A DNA stretch of 29,078 bases from CAYSHJ01 sp964589725. Its GTDB lineage: Bacteria > Planctomycetota > Planctomycetia > Planctomycetales > Planctomycetaceae. Below are positions 1 to 8,700 of this stretch, in pieces (the first letter of the stretch is position 1; every line of letters starts with the position of its first letter). The notes under the pieces were generated by a model that did not search any database, was not told where the DNA came from, and worked only from the letters and a program-made list of their open reading frames with translations. Both the position numbers and the translations under genes were made by a program. The DNA lies in assembly GCA_964589725.1 (NCBI GenBank), contig CAZPUJ010000478.1:1-29078 (forward strand). Reading direction: 5' to 3'.

Positions 1-368
1 ACCGCACCATCGCGAACCACCGGCGTCGGACTGGCGTGGCTATTCTTCACATGGATGTCGGGAGCCTTGGCGACCGCCCGCACCTCACGATCCCAGAAGA
101 TCTCGCCGGTTTTGGCGTCCAACGCCAGTGCCCGCAGTGACAATCCTCCGTCGTGTGGCACGGCAGTCGTCAGGAAGACCTTCCCCTCGGCGACCGCAGG
201 CGATGACCAGCCCAAACCGGCGATGGGAACTTTCCAGGCAACGTTCTTCGTGTCCGACCACTCCATCGGAGTCGCCGGGCCGACGACGTGCCCGTCAGAG
301 TTCGGACCACGGAACTGCGGCCAGTCACCGGCATTCAATGCACAAAAACAACACATCACGATCATCAT
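1..368 (-). CDS. PQQ-like beta-propeller protein, N-terminal part (cut by window edge)
   Basis: The gene starts at the ATG at 368 (a second ATG follows at 365) and runs off the left edge, so about 122 residues are visible. After a short hydrophobic cysteine-rich start comes DWPQFRGPNSDG, then WKVPIAGLGWSSPAV and LDAKTGEIFWDREV. The WPQFRGP opening and the AxDxxTGExxW blade repeat are hallmarks of the PQQ-like (BamB/alcohol-dehydrogenase-like) beta-propeller proteins that planctomycetes encode in many copies and usually export. The same opening occurs in the protein at 15606-17000, so the two are paralogues. AGG lies about 10 bases before the start. The gene follows the esterase gene on the same strand after 132 bp and may share its transcript. 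Substrate and role are unknown; a PQQ cofactor cannot be shown from this part. Confidence 0.8.
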   Translation of the reverse strand, partial: MMIVMCCFCALNAGDWPQFRGPNSDGHVVGPATPMEWSDTKNVAWKVPIAGLGWSSPAVAEGKVFLTTAVPHDGGLSLRALALDAKTGEIFWDREVRAVAKAPDIHVKNSHASPTPVVRDGA

Positions 369-500
369 CGGAAGGACACCTCATGGTTGGGAAACAGGAT
401 CTTTGGCAGGTCAAATGTTAGTTGTTTTTCGAGCGTGCCCGATTACGGATCCGACGGATCGAGCGAACCCAATCAGTCGCCGTTGTCATTGAGCAGCCCT

Positions 501-3500
501 CTAATCGTCGATCAGCACATCGCAGAACGTCAGCGCGGCGATACCGTTCTTGCCGTAGAGCAGGTTGTCGGGGTTCCAAACGGCGCTATCGAGATAGGTC
601 ACCTTGGTCGCCTTCGACGGGCTCTTCAGCTTTAACGTGATGCAGTTTCTGTTCGCGGAGCCGGACGCGACTTGCTTGGGTTCACCGTCGAGATGGAACT
701 GGCTCACGAGGGCGTCGGACCAGACGATTGGCTGGTCGAATTCCAGGATCAGTTCGTCGCTTTGTTCGGTGGTGAAGAACGCACGCATCAGGTTCGGCGG
801 GTCGAACGAATCGCTGACGTTACGGTGATAAAGCTGGTGCTGCATCATCGGGTGCAGCAGCCGAGCAAACTCGACATAGCCTGCGGCGGGGTAGTGGCAG
901 CCGCCGGGGGGCTTGATGCCGAGTGTCGACAGCACGCTCAGATTCGAGAACAGCTTCGGCAACGTCCGCTGCACTTCGCGCAGGTGGTTATCGGATCCGT
1001 TGATGCCCATCGAACACGCCTTTGGCCAAATTTGGAAAACGTAGTAGCGCTGGATGTTCGGAAAATCCTCCTTCCACGCAGCGGACAGGTCGACGAAGTA
1101 TTGCCGGTACGTCTCATAGCCGTAGCCGCCGGTCGGGCCGTCGGCACCTTGATCGTTCTCGCCCTGGTGCCAGATGACGGCTCGAATGCCGTGAGTCAGC
1201 TTGGCTTGTTGAACTCGCCACAGGAGCCGACCGTAGATCGTGCTGACATCGGTGGGATCGGCCTCGTTGCGCCGATGTTGGTCGATGCGCGTGCCGCCGA
1301 CCGCTCCGTTGATGAGGCAGATCGGCATCTTTTCGCTCTCGACCAATCGCCGTCCGAGTTCCATGCCCCAATAACCGATCTCCGACTCGCCGCCGGGACT
1401 GCGAGCTTCCGCGTTGGCCCACAGCTTCAACCGCGAGCCGTTCGGATCGCCCGCCGTCGCTCCGAAGGTGCGAACCCACTCGCTGGGGACGAGCGGGTTC
1501 TCATTGCCGAAGTCGTTAGCCACCGCATTCGATTGGCCGATGATGAGAAACACATCGCCGCAAACAATGTTCTTCGCCGAGTGCAGCACCGTCTCGCGAT
1601 CGCCGGTCTTCGAGCCGAACTCAGTGCGATATGTCACGAGTTCCGCCTTCAGCTTCACCGACAACGAATACGTCTTCTCGGCCGTCAGCTTGCCGTTCTG
1701 TGTGGCGAAGAGCTTGTCGTCCGCGAAGACTCGCACGAAGACGGAGTCAGCCGATTCCGTGAGCGTGCCGGCATAGACCAGCATCCCTTCACGTTGGCCG
1801 TCTCGACCGGTCCCTTCGCGAGCAATGAACTGGTTGTCTTCCGGTTGCTCGTTGTCGGTGAGAGGCCGTTGCATCCACTCGTCTTTGGCCGGCGACGGTT
1901 CCTTCACAGCGATCGTGGCTGACTGAACGATCTTCGCGCCGCCGTTATCGATAGCAGCAGAGACTCGCAGCGAGCCGCTCCCTTGAGCCCGCTTCAGGGT
2001 CAGCTTGCCGGGTACGACTTGCTTGATGACCGCGATGTCATCGACGATCCAGGCGACGTTCAATTGCCCCGCACCTTTGGCCTGCATCGCGGCGAGGTTG
2101 GTGATCTGTGGCACGACTTCGATTGTCTGACGACCGTCCCACGTCGCGGGCGCGGTGAGCGTGAAGACAGGTTCCGGGATGTCGTCGCTGATCGTGATCG
2201 CGACGTCTTTAGACTTCACTTCGTTGGCGTAGATCGCCTTGAAGGTCAGCGTCGTGGGATAGGCTTCCAGCCTGTCTTCTTTCGCTGCCGACTTGCCAAC
2301 AATGACAGGCTGGAAGCCTATCCCACGGGGAATTCGCCCTGCGTTGAATGTGTACGAGAACCGATCGGTCGCCACGATCGATTCCTTTCCGTCGCGTTTC
2401 AAAACCCACACCACCTTCTGAGCACCACCGGCCTTCGCCGTGACCGTCGCGCTCTGGCTTTCGGCAACAGCAAGCTTTGACTGCGAAACCGAGAACTCAT
2501 CACCCGACTGTATCAGCGGCCCAACCAGAGTTTGGTTCGGCTTCTGATTCTCGAACTGCAACTTGATCCAATCCGCCGACCGCACGACCTGCGAAACGCG
2601 CACTTCGTCCAGGTCACCGACGAACTCAAAATTGTTGTACCAGCCGCCGATCCACAGCCGGGCCGGCGTTCTGATGTTGAGAGGCGGGCCTTGCTTAAGG
2701 TTGGTGCCATCCAAGACGCCGTTCACATAGAGCTTCGACTCGCCTTCGCGATAGGTGTGAACGACGTGCGTCCAATCGCCGATGGGAACCCGACTACCGC
2801 CACCCACGTTGCCGCCAGAGAAGTAGCAATCCATCTGAATGTGCGGCGGACTGCGGAACTGCATCACGACTTTGCCTTGAGCTTGCTCATTGCCCCAGGC
2901 GATGAGCGTCGTGTTCGGTCGCTCGGGACGAAACCAGGCTTCGGTGCTGTGGGAACTCGCGCCGCTCGGATAGTTCGGAATCTTGTCGCCGCCGAAGACC
3001 CCCTTGCCGCCGGGCAGATGCCGAGCCGCACCGATGATGCCTTGTGTGGCCGTCGTGCCGGTATCGGTGCTCGTCAGCGAACCGACGTCGTCGCGCACCG
3101 GATCGTTCATGTGCCACACGCTGAGATACCCGTTGGACTCATTGAACACCGCCTTGCCATCGGACTCGCTCGCCGCGTTCGGGTTGCCCCAATGCAGTTT
3201 GATTTCCTGCCGCGAGTTCCCCGTGATCTTCGGCACTCGCAGCCAAACGCTCGCAACACCCTTTTCTGCGTCCCAGTCTTCGATCTGATAAGCCAGTCGT
3301 TCGCCGGTGCTCGACGAGAATCGCAAGTCGTCTCCATTCGGCTTTGCTTGAGCGAAGTCGAAGAAGTCTCGATGCAACCGCACCAACACCGAAAATTGTT
3401 CGATCTTCGCATCGGCGGGCAGGTCCGCGCCGTCGCGATCGGTCAGCAACCACAGCGAACCGGAGTGCTTCCAATCCTGATAACTTGTCGTAGCTTTCAC

Positions 3501-4235
3501 CGGCTTGTCATCCGCAGCTTCCGACCAAAGCGACTTCAACAGTGCGAACATCTCCGGATCATGCTTCTCCAGTTGCTCGCGAGTGAACGGGAAGAAGTCG
3601 TTCGTGGAGAAGAACGCCTCACTGCATTCGGCGAAGTACTCCATCGGATTCGTGATGGCGTAGGCGCGAACGTTGGCCGAGCGGCCGTCGCCAAAGCGTT
3701 GCTCGACCCGATCGTACAGGCCGCTCGTTTTGGCTTTCTCGAAAGCGGCTTTGATCTCTTCGTTGCCGAAACCTTTGGGAAGCACTCGGTCGTGATAGGC
3801 GTGGGCCAGTTCGTGCAGCGCGAAGTTCGGCATCCGTTTGGTTTCACGCTCGAAGATTTGGACGTTCGTGAATTCGACCGCCTTCTCCATCGCCGGGTCG
3901 CGTTTGTTGTCACGCAACCAACCGGCACCGGGGTGATACTCGGCGCGCGGCTGCACGCCAGGATACTCGGCAGAAAACCAAAGCGGCACCTTCCGCAATT
4001 CCAAGACTGCGGCGGCAGGAACCACACGAGTAATCTCACGAAGCTGCACCGTCAGGAGTTCCAGCGCGCGTCCGGTCGCCGCCTTGTCCTTCTCCAATAA
4101 CTCATCGCTGACGTGTACCGTCCAACCTTCGATGCTTTTCGTTTGGTGCCCAGCAACGGCGACGGGGTCTGCCGACAGGACTGAGTTCAAGTTGGCAAAC
4201 AGCACGAGCCAGGCAGCGACAAAGCAGGATTTCAT
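501..4235 (-). CDS. Secreted multidomain protein: metallopeptidase-like, DUF2341, LamG, sialate O-acetylesterase (SASA) domain
   Basis: 1244 residues from ATG 4235 (the frame is open to a TTG at 4277, but the ATG is followed by a clear signal peptide, KSCFVAAWLVLFANLNSVLS). Domains in order: a zincin-like domain at about 35-240 with HELAH at 141-145 and a possible third ligand in YFAE near 202, resembling anthrax-lethal-factor-type peptidases; DUF2341 at about 256-370; a LamG/concanavalin-like domain at about 375-570; Ig-like or linker sequence; and a SASA (DUF303) esterase domain from about 893 with the nucleophile block GQSN at 900-903, WHQGEND at 1022-1028 and a late GCHYP histidine near 1114. 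SASA enzymes remove O-acetyl groups from sialic acids or other sugars; the LamG domain probably binds carbohydrate. Residues 636-660 are encoded by a palindromic repeat. The combination of a peptidase-like and an esterase domain is unusual; an old in-frame gene fusion is possible. Confidence 0.85.
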   Translation of the reverse strand: MKSCFVAAWLVLFANLNSVLSADPVAVAGHQTKSIEGWTVHVSDELLEKDKAATGRALELLTVQLREITRVVPAAAVLELRKVPLWFSAEYPGVQPRAEYHPGAGWLRDNKRDPAMEKAVEFTNVQIFERETKRMPNFALHELAHAYHDRVLPKGFGNEEIKAAFEKAKTSGLYDRVEQRFGDGRSANVRAYAITNPMEYFAECSEAFFSTNDFFPFTREQLEKHDPEMFALLKSLWSEAADDKPVKATTSYQDWKHSGSLWLLTDRDGADLPADAKIEQFSVLVRLHRDFFDFAQAKPNGDDLRFSSSTGERLAYQIEDWDAEKGVASVWLRVPKITGNSRQEIKLHWGNPNAASESDGKAVFNESNGYLSVWHMNDPVRDDVGSLTSTDTGTTATQGIIGAARHLPGGKGVFGGDKIPNYPSGASSHSTEAWFRPERPNTTLIAWGNEQAQGKVVMQFRSPPHIQMDCYFSGGNVGGGSRVPIGDWTHVVHTYREGESKLYVNGVLDGTNLKQGPPLNIRTPARLWIGGWYNNFEFVGDLDEVRVSQVVRSADWIKLQFENQKPNQTLVGPLIQSGDEFSVSQSKLAVAESQSATVTAKAGGAQKVVWVLKRDGKESIVATDRFSYTFNAGRIPRGIGFQPVIVGKSAAKEDRLEAYPTTLTFKAIYANEVKSKDVAITISDDIPEPVFTLTAPATWDGRQTIEVVPQITNLAAMQAKGAGQLNVAWIVDDIAVIKQVVPGKLTLKRAQGSGSLRVSAAIDNGGAKIVQSATIAVKEPSPAKDEWMQRPLTDNEQPEDNQFIAREGTGRDGQREGMLVYAGTLTESADSVFVRVFADDKLFATQNGKLTAEKTYSLSVKLKAELVTYRTEFGSKTGDRETVLHSAKNIVCGDVFLIIGQSNAVANDFGNENPLVPSEWVRTFGATAGDPNGSRLKLWANAEARSPGGESEIGYWGMELGRRLVESEKMPICLINGAVGGTRIDQHRRNEADPTDVSTIYGRLLWRVQQAKLTHGIRAVIWHQGENDQGADGPTGGYGYETYRQYFVDLSAAWKEDFPNIQRYYVFQIWPKACSMGINGSDNHLREVQRTLPKLFSNLSVLSTLGIKPPGGCHYPAAGYVEFARLLHPMMQHQLYHRNVSDSFDPPNLMRAFFTTEQSDELILEFDQPIVWSDALVSQFHLDGEPKQVASGSANRNCITLKLKSPSKATKVTYLDSAVWNPDNLLYGKNGIAALTFCDVLIDD
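2254..2326. repeat. Palindromic (REP-like) repeat, family A, inside the esterase gene
   Basis: Two perfect 23-base arms, 2254-2276 and 2304-2326, are inverted around a 27-base spacer. The left arm begins GTGGGATAGGCTTCCAGC. The element would fold as a long hairpin. It lies in frame in the esterase gene and encodes GIGFQPV...DRLEAYPT, a peptide seen in many unrelated planctomycete proteins, which is how such repeats reveal themselves. A diverged second copy sits at 12552-12627. Confidence 0.9.
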
Positions 4236-4308
4236 TTTGCGATTCCCAAGAGACCAAGAGAGACGACACCGCGACAAATTAAATCAACTCGACGACCGAT
4301 TCACCGCA

Positions 4309-5757
4309 TCAACCCAGAATATCGCGAATGACATTGCCGTGAACATCGGTCAGGCGGAAGTCTCGGCCGCCGAAGCGGTAGGTGAGGGCTTCGTGATCCA
4401 CGCCTAACTGATGGAGAACCGTGGCCCAGAGGTCGTACACGGTCGCGATGTTTTCGACGGCGTGGTAACCGAGGTCGTCAGTCTCGCCGTAGGTCGTGCC
4501 GCCTTTGATGCCGCCGCCGGCGAGCCAGACGCTGAAGCCGAACGGGTTGTGATCGCGTCCGTCGCTGCCCTGGGCGAACGGCGTGCGACCGAACTCACCG
4601 GCCCACACGATCAACGTTTCGTCAAACAGCCCACGTTGTTTCAGGTCGCGGATCAAGCCGGCGATCGGTTGGTCGACCTGCTGAGCCATCTCGGCGTGCC
4701 CCGTCTTCAAACCGCCGTGCTGGTCCCACGGGTTGCCGATCTGGCCGAGCTCAGCCGGTCGAGGCAGGCAGGTGAGTTCCACAAAGCGCACGCCGCGTTC
4801 GACCAGCCGCCGAGCCAGCAGGCATTGTTGTCCATAGGCGGCGGTCTCTTTCACAGATGAGTCCATACCGAAGAGACGCCGAGTAGCTTCGGTTTCTTCG
4901 GAGAGATCGACCAGCGCGGGGACGGCAGTCTGCATGCGGAAGGCGGTCTCGTAGTTGCGAATGGCGGACTCGACTTGTTCGTCGTGGCCAAACTGTGAGA
5001 GTTGTCGGCGATCCACCTGCTCGACGAATCGCAAGCGCTTGCGCTGTCGGTTGGCTGCTTCACGCGGCGTGATGTTCGTAAGCGGTTCGGGCTGACTCGG
5101 GTCGATGAGCGACGCCTGATGAACCGCTGAAAGAAAACCGTTGCCGTAGATGCCGATCCCGCCCAGAGGCGAACCGCCGCTTGCCAGGACCACGTATCCC
5201 GGCAGGTTTTCGTTCTCGCTTCCCAGCCCGTAATTCACCCACGCGCCGGCGCTGGGAAACCCCGCCTGAGAAAATCCGGTGTGGATGAAGTAGTTTCCTT
5301 GAGCGTGCTCGTTGGCGATGCTGGTCATCGAACGAACGACCGCGAGGTCATCGGCACACTCTGCGATGTGTGGAAAGAGATCGCTGACGGGCAGACCACA
5401 TTCACCGTAGTTTTTGAACTCCCACGGGCTGGCCATGATATTGCCGTTGGCATTGAACATCGTCGGCTTGACCGGGACGGGCATCGGTTTGCCGTGGTCG
5501 AGCTTCAGACGCGGCTTCGGGTCGAACGAATCGACATGAGACACGCCTCCCGACATGAAGCAGAAGATGACGCTCTTCGCGCGAGGCGGCAGGGTGCGGC
5601 TTGGGTGAAGGGCCTTGGTATTTTCCGCGGCGAACAGGCCTGGCCGATGTGTCGCCAGCAGGCCGGTCAGTGCCGTCAGCCCAAAACCGACGGAGCTTCG
5701 GGCGAGCATGCTCCGGCGCGAGATGACTGCGATGCCGTGTGACTTCTCAACGGACAT
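4309..5757 (-). CDS. DUF1501 family protein (Tat-exported), partner of the PSCyt protein
   Basis: 482 residues from ATG 5757, chosen because AAGGAG lies 7 bases before it; it overlaps the end of the upstream cytochrome gene by 11 bp, so the two are translationally coupled. The N-terminus has a Tat-type signal, SRRSMLARSSVGFG. The body shows DUF1501 blocks: SVIFCFMSGGVSHVDSFDPKP, WVNYGLGSENENLPGYVV, LLARRLVERGVRFVEL, WDQHGG, GEFGRTPFAQGSDGRDHNP and the C-terminal GYHAVENIATVYDLWATVLHQLG. The fold resembles the alkaline phosphatase/sulfatase superfamily, but the biochemical role of DUF1501 proteins is not settled. Adjacent PSCyt and DUF1501 genes are a standard planctomycete pair, probably forming one exported unit. 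The gene is full length and looks intact. Confidence 0.93.
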   Translation of the reverse strand: MSVEKSHGIAVISRRSMLARSSVGFGLTALTGLLATHRPGLFAAENTKALHPSRTLPPRAKSVIFCFMSGGVSHVDSFDPKPRLKLDHGKPMPVPVKPTMFNANGNIMASPWEFKNYGECGLPVSDLFPHIAECADDLAVVRSMTSIANEHAQGNYFIHTGFSQAGFPSAGAWVNYGLGSENENLPGYVVLASGGSPLGGIGIYGNGFLSAVHQASLIDPSQPEPLTNITPREAANRQRKRLRFVEQVDRRQLSQFGHDEQVESAIRNYETAFRMQTAVPALVDLSEETEATRRLFGMDSSVKETAAYGQQCLLARRLVERGVRFVELTCLPRPAELGQIGNPWDQHGGLKTGHAEMAQQVDQPIAGLIRDLKQRGLFDETLIVWAGEFGRTPFAQGSDGRDHNPFGFSVWLAGGGIKGGTTYGETDDLGYHAVENIATVYDLWATVLHQLGVDHEALTYRFGGRDFRLTDVHGNVIRDILG

Positions 5758-8700
5758 AGACGAACTCCTTGAGACAAAAGAGCGACTGTGCGAAGTCCTG
5801 CCAGACCGCGACGCTGCCAGGAACGTCGGCAGTCGCGACGCCATGTTCGGCGGCCAGTTCTGTCAGATAATCGAGGGAACCTTGCAGTTCGTCGGCGTCC
5901 GGTTCACGACTGAGTGCCAAGACGAACATCCGCCGGACTCGCCGCTCACTGGTCGCACCATCGGTGATGAGGATCGCGGCCCACTTGCCGGATTGGTCAA
6001 TTACGAACGGGTCGTTGAGCATCGTCAGCGATTGAGCAGGCACGTTTGTAACATCTCGTCTGCCGCGAGTTGTGGATGGCTTGGGAGCGTCGAAGACCTC
6101 CAGAAACGGGTTGGAAGCGTTGCGGCGAATCCGCTGGTAGATGCTCCGGCGGCGATCACCGTCGAGTGGTCCTTTGGGGCCGCCCCCCTCGGTCTTGTTG
6201 ACGAAATAGACGTTGACTCCCGGGCCAAACATTGTCGGATTCAATTGCCCCGACGTCGCCAGGATCGAATCTCGAATGGCTTCTGCTTCCAGGCGGCGCA
6301 CGGGCATGTGCGACAGCCAGTCGTTGTTGCCATCAACTTGTCGCGCGGCGTCCGAGGCGAGCGATGACTGCTGCCAGGCCTGAGAAGTCATAAGCAATCG
6401 CAGCAGCTTCTTGATCGACCACTGCTCGTCATGGACGAATCGCGACGCGAGATAATCGAGCAATTCCGGATGTGTCGGCTGGTCTCCCAGCCGGCCAAAG
6501 TTGTCGACTGTCCCGACGATTCCCTTGCCATAGAGGTGCTGCCACAACCGATTCACCATCACCCGTGCGGTCAGCGGGTTCTGAGCCGACGCGGTTTGTT
6601 CGGCCAACTGCCATCGTCCGCTCTGCGTGGTCGCGACGGGAGTGGCACCCAACACCGACAGCCCGCGACGCGGCACCGGCTGAACTGGTCGCGTGTGCTG
6701 CCCGCGTTCCAAGAGCGGCTGATCGAACGCCGCCGCCTCCAGCACGCCGGGGGCACGTCGCGGGACCGGAATCTCTCGTTCGAGTTGCCGGTAGCGTTCG
6801 ACGGATTCACGCAGTTGAGGTAGAGCCGCGAGCGTTGTCGGCAGCAGATCGCGCCGCAGGAAAGAATCGAGAAACGCGGTGTCGTCATCACTCAACGACT
6901 GGGACTGCCAAGCGCGAATCGCCTGCTGCAGACGGTCGGCATAACGTATTGCCAGATCGTCGGACGATGTTGGCGAGTCTCCTTGCAACAGGCTCGCGAT
7001 CGGCGCCGTTGTCTCGCGAGGCGGTTCGCCTTGATTACTCGCCACGATCTCAGCCGCTCCGAAGAACGCCCGCTCGGCCGGATCGGTGATGAACTCGAAG
7101 TGCGCGTGCGCGCCTTTGCGATATGCCGTGTCGAGGCGAAGCCAGCCGAGTTCATCACGACCGAGCCGCGTGGCCGGATAGATGCCGCCGTTGCCGATGG
7201 GATAGTTCTCGATCACCAGCCGGACCATGCTGTTCTGTCCCAGCGCCCGCACGCTGATGCTGTTGGTCTCAATCAGAAACCGCGGCGACAGGAGCACGCC
7301 CGTGTGCCGACTGCTGATGCCGTGCGTAAAGATGCCGGCTGGATGAATTCCGCGCACCACGCGGTCGCCGTCGGCCTCAATGTTGAATTCGCCGTTCGGT
7401 GTTGATTGCCGTGACGCAGTCGCTCGCTCCGACTTGGCAACACCCGCCGAATCCAATGCCGTTCCAGATGGAAACCACTCACGCTGCTGCTCTCCACGTA
7501 AGTCCCAAAGGGGAGTGAACCGCGATTGATTGAACTCGCGCCGCGTCTTCATTTCGGAACGCCAGAAGTCCGCGAGCTTGATCCAACGCTCGCGAAGGAC
7601 TTCGGCCGACAGGGCTGGCCCGTCCGTTGTGAACTGACGCCAGACATGCAACGGGTTCGCGTTGTTGGAGCGAGCGTCCGCCAGCGCGGCGCTCCACGGA
7701 TCGCCCCCCGTCGGTTGCAGAACGGTTATTTGCTCATGCACGCGACGCTGCTCTGTTCGCAGCGCGGCGAGTTGTTCGCGCTGTTCAGGATTCAGCACCG
7801 CCGCAAGTTCTTCCGTCGTCACGCTCGCCGGTCCGGCTCGGAACGACGCGGACACTTCGTCCGCGGTGAGTGCTCGCAGGTAGGCTCGAGCCTCGTCCAA
7901 TTCGCCCGCGAGCGGCGGGTCGATGTCCGATAGTCGCTGTCCAAACAGGAACCGCGACTGGCCCTTCAAGAACGGACGCAGCGTCCCTTTCGTGTAGGTC
8001 ATGCCGTATCGCTCGCCGTTGCGATAGACGGTGATCGAGTTGTCTTTCGCGTACACGATCGCGAGATGAGTCAGCTCACCGGGTCGGGCCGTCTCCGCCG
8101 GGCCGCCGGGATCCTGCGAGCGGTTGAAGAAGTCGCTGCCCGCCATCCAGTGCTGCGGGTTCAACTCACCGAAGACGATCGAATCGAAGAATCGCCCTTC
8201 CGGTGTGTCGAGCCCGATGACGCCACCACCGCGCTGTTCGAGATTGGCCAGCGCGACCCAGGCTTCCAGCGTCTTTTCACGGATGTCGCGGTCGAGCGGG
8301 ACCGTCCGCATGTTCGCGGCCACACCATCCAGGATCAGTCGCCCGTTGCGAATCACCGCGCCGCCGAGCAACTCACCATGATGTTCCCCAACGCCGTCCT
8401 GCGTGTCACCTTCAAAGCTCCAGCGCGCATCCGGAGCGGGGAGCGAACCGTTCCCCGCCCGACCCCGCTTCTTCAACACGACGGCGCGAGCCGGGTCTTC
8501 GATTGCCGCGATGCCGTTGCGTACTCGGGCCAGTCGAGCGGTCAGGTCGACAATCTGCGACTCGCGCTGCGACTGCTCCTGGAGCCGACTTGGCAACGTC
8601 GTCGCAGACTCCAGCCATGCCGTTGCCAATCCGTCCCGGATCGTTTGCTTGAGTTTCATCAATTCGTCGCGGTTCTTGTTGAGCAACTCCGGCGGATCGA

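Noticed and set aside
418..489. Minus-strand ORF of 23 codons (MTTATDWVRSIRR...) between the esterase and PQQ genes, with AGGG before its ATG
   Set aside because: Too short, arginine-rich and without recognisable similarity; could be chance. Not listed as a gene.
672..1922. Long plus-strand open frame opposite the esterase gene
   Set aside because: It lies antisense to clear domain-bearing coding sequence and its translation has no protein-like features; a shadow of high-GC codon use.
2532..4100. Long plus-strand open frame of over 500 codons opposite the esterase gene
   Set aside because: Same reason: antisense shadow over the metallopeptidase, DUF2341 and LamG regions.
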